Source: DSFT01 sp032249175 (GTDB lineage Bacteria > Hydrothermota > Hydrothermia > LBFQ01 > DSFT01). Taken from it: DNA of 8,085 nt. The first letter of the stretch is position 1. Each line of letters starts with the position of its first letter. A model generated the notes under the pieces. That model saw only the letters and a program-made list of their open reading frames with translations, did no database searches and was not told the origin of the DNA. Location: assembly GCA_032249175.1 (NCBI GenBank), contig JAVVGK010000067.1, positions 1 through 8,085 on the forward strand, in the 5' to 3' direction. The position numbers and the translations under genes were made by a program. Shown piece by piece: positions 5,663 through 8,085 of this stretch.

Positions 5663-6502
5663 TTAATAATTAAATTTTAAAAATTTATAAACTTTTTCAA
5701 TTATTTCAATACCTTTTGATATTAAAATATAATCAATAGTTAAGCTTTTGGCTATTCTAACCGCATCAATAATATCAAAATGCTCTTTTATTGCATTCAT
5801 ATTCAAATCATCAGTTATTATTTTCCCTTTATAAGATAATAGATTTCTTAAAAGCTCAACTATAAAAAATCTTGAAAGAGTTATTGGTTTTTCCTTATCA
5901 ATTGAAGGAACAAAAACATGTGCAGTCATAATATAATCAATGCCCATTTTTATAAAAAACATAAATGGCAATAAATCTTTTTTTAAATCCTTAAAACCAC
6001 CAATAAATATACTCTTCTTATAATGAGGATCACCAATAGCTCTACCTTGACCTACAAAATGTTTAATACAATTTTTTATACCAACATCACTATGAGCCTT
6101 AATAAATAAACTTGAATAAAAAATTACTTTATATGGATCTTCTGAAAATGCTCTATTTTTCTTACCAATTACAGCATTTATAGGGTCATATAAATCAACA
6201 ACAGGTGCGAAATTTAAATTTATATAATGTTCTTTTAGTTTCAAAGCCATATTGTAAATAATTGAATAAAAATCATAAGGATTTAAATTTGAAAGTTCCT
6301 TTGGACTTGGAATATCTTTTACGATCCAACTTGCATAACCACCTTCATTATCTGTTGCGATAATGCCTTTATAATTACTTTCTCTTATAATTTCATAAAC
6401 TTTTGGCTCATTTGCTATCCAAGAACCAATAAAAATTCCAGGAATATCTATTTTAATTAGATATTTTAATTCATCTATATTTTCAAAACCCGCTATTAGC
6501 AT
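5663..6502 (-). CDS. Glycoside hydrolase family 3 protein, NagZ-like
   Basis: This 279-residue GH3 catalytic domain is of the beta-N-acetylhexosaminidase (NagZ) type; that family releases N-acetylglucosamine from peptidoglycan fragments in the cytoplasm. Blocks in order are TDNEGG (50-55, normally DQEGGR), NFAPVVDL (97-104), RAFSEDP (117-123), KHFVGQG (147-153, normally KHFPGHG), the acid-base Asp-His dyad DPH (158-160), TAHV (193-196), and nucleophile Asp231 in TDDLNM. Catalytic residues are kept, but the Gln and Arg of the first motif and the PGH of the central one differ, so substrate may differ. It is shorter than the usual 330-odd residues. No signal peptide is seen. Its ATG overlaps the map stop (TAATG), so it is the last gene of the frr-map operon. 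Confidence 0.85.
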   Translation of the reverse strand: MLIAGFENIDELKYLIKIDIPGIFIGSWIANEPKVYEIIRESNYKGIIATDNEGGYASWIVKDIPSPKELSNLNPYDFYSIIYNMALKLKEHYINLNFAPVVDLYDPINAVIGKKNRAFSEDPYKVIFYSSLFIKAHSDVGIKNCIKHFVGQGRAIGDPHYKKSIFIGGFKDLKKDLLPFMFFIKMGIDYIMTAHVFVPSIDKEKPITLSRFFIVELLRNLLSYKGKIITDDLNMNAIKEHFDIIDAVRIAKSLTIDYILISKGIEIIEKVYKFLKFNY

Positions 6503-7254
6503 TAAATTTCCGTTAAAATCTCTGCTTTGTTTTTTCTTACTACAACTGTGTGTTCAAAATGAGCTGATGGAGAACCATCTGCTGTTTTAATAGTAATTTT
6601 ATCTTTATCATCAATTGTTTTATGACTTCTTAATGTTATCATTGGCTCAATTGCCAAAACCATCCCCTCCTTTAAAATAATTTCATCATCAGCTTCATTA
6701 TAATAATTATGAACATTAGGCTCTTCATGAATATCATATCCAACGCCATGACCAACTAAATTTCTTGGTATGCCAAAACCATATGGTTTGACTGTATTTT
6801 CTATTGCTTTTGAAATGTCTGATAATTTATTTCCTTCAACTGCTTTTTCAATTCCTTTATATAATGCTAATTTTGTTATTTCAACAAGTTTAAGCACCTT
6901 AAATGGGACATTTCCAATAATATATGTCCAAGCACCATCAGCAAAATACCCACCATATTTAACACCTATATCAATTTTCACAAGTCCATTCTTTGGCAAT
7001 TTTTTACCTTTTCTTGGAATTCCATGAACAATTTCATCATTAATAGAAACGCACATATAACCTGGAAATCCTTTATAATTTTTAAATGCTAATTCACCTC
7101 CTCTTTTTCTAACAAATTCAATAGCAAACAATTCAATTTCATAACTATCTAAATCTGGTTTTAAAATTTTTTCAACTTCTTTTAAAAATTCTGCTATTAT
7201 TCTTCCTGCTATTCTAATTTTGCTAATTTCTTCCTCAGTTTTTATCGTTATCAC
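6502..7254 (-). CDS. map: Methionine aminopeptidase, type I
   Basis: Map removes the initiator methionine from nascent proteins and needs two divalent metals. The 250-residue protein is a complete type I enzyme without N-terminal extension. The five metal ligands are visible: Asp95 (KIDIGV), Asp106 (FADGAWT), His169 (GHGVGYDIHEEP), Glu203 (AIEPMIT) and Glu234 (FEHTVVV). His77 (IVHGIP) and His176 complete the active site. The start is GTG at 7254, overlapping the frr stop as GTGA, and MITIKTEEEISKIR matches the usual family N-terminus. The stop shares one base with the GH3 start. Translational coupling in this three-gene operon is therefore likely. Confidence 0.97.
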   Translation of the reverse strand: MITIKTEEEISKIRIAGRIIAEFLKEVEKILKPDLDSYEIELFAIEFVRKRGGELAFKNYKGFPGYMCVSINDEIVHGIPRKGKKLPKNGLVKIDIGVKYGGYFADGAWTYIIGNVPFKVLKLVEITKLALYKGIEKAVEGNKLSDISKAIENTVKPYGFGIPRNLVGHGVGYDIHEEPNVHNYYNEADDEIILKEGMVLAIEPMITLRSHKTIDDKDKITIKTADGSPSAHFEHTVVVRKNKAEILTEI

Positions 7255-7808
7255 TCTTCTAAAATTTCCCTTTCTTTACTTGATAAAATTTTATCTACTT
7301 CTGATATGTACTTGTCAGTTAATTCTTGTATTTTCTTTTCAGCAGATTTTCTATCATCCTCAGATATTTTCTTCTCTTTTTCCAAATTTTTAACTTTTTC
7401 CATTCCATCTCTTCTTATGTTTCTTATTGCAATTCTACTATCTTCTGCTAATTTCTGAACAAGCTTTATTAGTTCTTTCCTTCTTTCTTCAGAAAGTGGA
7501 GGTATTGGAATTTTTATAACACCTTTTTCTACTTGTGGATTTAAACCAAGTCCTGATGATTTTATAGCTTTTTCAATATCTCCAATTGCATTTTGGTCCC
7601 ATGGTTGAACAATTAAAAGTCTTGGATCTGGCGCTAAAATTGATGCTATTTGATTTATTGGTATTCTACTTCCATAATAATCCACCCTTATAGATTCAAG
7701 AATAGCAGGTGTAGCTCTACCTGTTCTTACCTTTGTAATTTCGGATTTAAAGGCTTCTACCGCTTTTTTCATTCTTTCTTCAACTTCTTTATAAATATCA
7801 TTTAACAT
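7251..7808 (-). CDS. frr: Ribosome recycling factor
   Basis: RRF works with EF-G to split the post-termination ribosome. The 185-residue protein has normal length and both domains. These are the helical bundle (about 1-29 and 106-185, with RNIRRD at 129-134 including the conserved Arg132) and the beta domain (30-105, with TGRATPAILESIRVDYYG, LAPDPRLLIVQPWD and GLGLNPQ). It leads the frr-map-GH3 operon; the usual neighbours pyrH, tsf and rpsB are absent downstream. The ATG at 7808 is preceded six bases upstream by TTTAAAATTTT instead of a Shine-Dalgarno. Repeat element E2 begins 40 bp upstream of the start codon. Confidence 0.97.
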   Translation of the reverse strand: MLNDIYKEVEERMKKAVEAFKSEITKVRTGRATPAILESIRVDYYGSRIPINQIASILAPDPRLLIVQPWDQNAIGDIEKAIKSSGLGLNPQVEKGVIKIPIPPLSEERRKELIKLVQKLAEDSRIAIRNIRRDGMEKVKNLEKEKKISEDDRKSAEKKIQELTDKYISEVDKILSSKEREILEE

Positions 7809-7847
7809 AGTGCCAAAATTTTAAAGTTAAGCTTTATAAGTTATTGA
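7809..7847 (-). promoter_or_regulatory. frr operon promoter region
   Basis: Read leftward, the region holds a possible -10 (TATAAA, minus strand of 7833-7838) and then TTTAAAATTTT (minus strand of 7815-7825) just ahead of the frr ATG. I see no good -35 at the expected distance, which would fall in the end of element E2. The -10 overlaps the left copy of the direct repeat that flanks E2 (7836-7847). The operon promoter is therefore partly built from, or displaced by, the repeat element. Confidence 0.4.
7836..7847. repeat. Direct repeat left of E2
   Basis: ataagttattga occurs here and, identically, at 8047-8058, one copy on each side of E2. The second copy is followed by the beginning of E3, so the repeated unit (direct repeat plus element) has a period of 211 bp. 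The sequence is unrelated to the direct repeat around E1. Confidence 0.75.
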
Positions 7848-8044
7848 TTTGTCTAATAATTCTGAAATATAGATTATTTCTTATTTTCCCCGCCCACCCT
7901 GAAATTAAGCCTCCGGCTTTAAAAAACCCATTTTTCGGCAGGGGGCTTTCGCCTCCTTCAATGAACCCCCAATAAATTCAACAATTTCTTAAAATTTTTA
8001 TAGGTTATTGATAGTCAATTACTTAACATTATTTATTAGACAAA
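7848..8044. mobile_element. MITE-like repeat element, copy E2 (197 bp)
   Basis: This is the second copy of the E1 family, in the same orientation. Perfect 12-bp inverted repeats are TTTGTCTAATAA (7848-7859) and TTATTAGACAAA (8033-8044). Compared with E1, the left end has T for C and the right end has the matching A for G, so the inverted pairing is preserved. The GC-rich core has a perfect hairpin AAGCC/GGCTT (7907-7911 with 7915-7919), the invariant 17-mer (7927-7943), and a 7-bp stem with a TTTC loop (7940-7957, one G-U pair). There is no coding potential. It lies directly upstream of frr. Confidence 0.7.
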
Positions 8045-8046
8045 GC

Positions 8047-8058
8047 ATAAGTTATTGA
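8047..8058. repeat. Direct repeat between E2 and E3
   Basis: This is an identical copy of 7836-7847. It starts two bases (GC) after the right inverted repeat of E2 and runs straight into E3. It is either a target-site duplication shared by two insertions or the junction of a tandem duplication. Confidence 0.75.
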
Positions 8059-8085
8059 TTTGTCTAGTAATTCTGAAACTATTTA
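8059..8085. mobile_element. Repeat element E3, left end only (cut by window edge)
   Basis: These 27 bases repeat the left end of the family: TTTGTCTAGTAA, then ttctgaaactattta. The inverted repeat has G where E2 has A, so if the pairing rule holds its right end should read TTACTAGACAAA beyond the window. The internal bases aaactattta match E1 better than E2. Confidence 0.65.

Noticed and set aside
6770..7027. Plus-strand open frame opposite map
   Set aside because: The metal-ligand motifs of Map lie on the other strand; this is a shadow.
79..8044. Composite transposon bounded by E1 and E2
   Set aside because: The copies are nearly 8 kb apart, in the same orientation, with housekeeping genes between and no transposase; independent insertions are simpler.
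7836..8085. CRISPR-like array
   Set aside because: The repeat unit is about 196 bp and the intervening 12-bp sequences are identical, not variable spacers; no cas genes are present.

Overview
The window looks like a gene-dense stretch of chromosome from a very AT-rich, probably thermophilic bacterium with two membranes. Both tRNA genes are strikingly GC-rich against this background, with acceptor stems that are entirely Watson-Crick, which fits growth at high temperature. One gene looks like an outer-membrane beta-barrel. Genes abut or overlap almost everywhere: GTGA and TAATG junctions within operons, 9 and 34 bp overlaps at convergent ends. I cannot assign a phylum; an uncultivated thermophilic lineage is plausible, but that is a guess.

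Layout. At 1-307 there is no convincing complete gene. It holds a promoter-like tract, an excellent Shine-Dalgarno (SD) leading only into a 7-codon frame, and a 196-bp repeat element (E1, 79-274) with terminal inverted repeats and flanking direct repeats. At 308-796 (-) lies a small membrane protein with coiled coils on both sides of one transmembrane helix. It is divergent from 850-2520 (+), a McrB-like AAA+ GTPase with an unrecognised N-terminal half and no McrC gene beside it. purN (2512-3075, -) ends inside the tail of the McrB gene. It is divergent from a TPR protein (3113-3931, +) that is coupled by a GTGA overlap to rlmH (3928-4332, +). rlmH converges with, and overlaps, a beta-barrel-like protein (4299-5453, -). 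Two tandem serine tRNA genes (UGA 5480-5566 and GCU 5571-5661, +) follow. They converge on a tightly coupled operon read leftward: frr (7251-7808), map (6502-7254) and a GH3 family glycosidase (5663-6502). Upstream of frr is a second copy of the repeat element (E2, 7848-8044), followed in tandem by the start of a third (E3, 8059 to the window edge).

How it fits together. Most genes are core functions: ribosome recycling, N-terminal methionine removal, 23S rRNA modification, purine synthesis, and serine tRNAs. The accessory content is the McrB-like ATPase with its divergent coiled-coil membrane neighbour, and the E-element family. The most notable novelty is the E family. Copies at both ends of the window share about 196 bp, a GC-rich hairpin core and matched (compensatory) changes in their terminal inverted repeats, and each has its own locus-specific flanking direct repeat. 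A second recurring pattern is the palindrome TTTAAAATTTTAAA, or shortened forms of it, just before start codons and before the tRNAs. Where an operon-leading gene has it, a good Shine-Dalgarno is usually missing.
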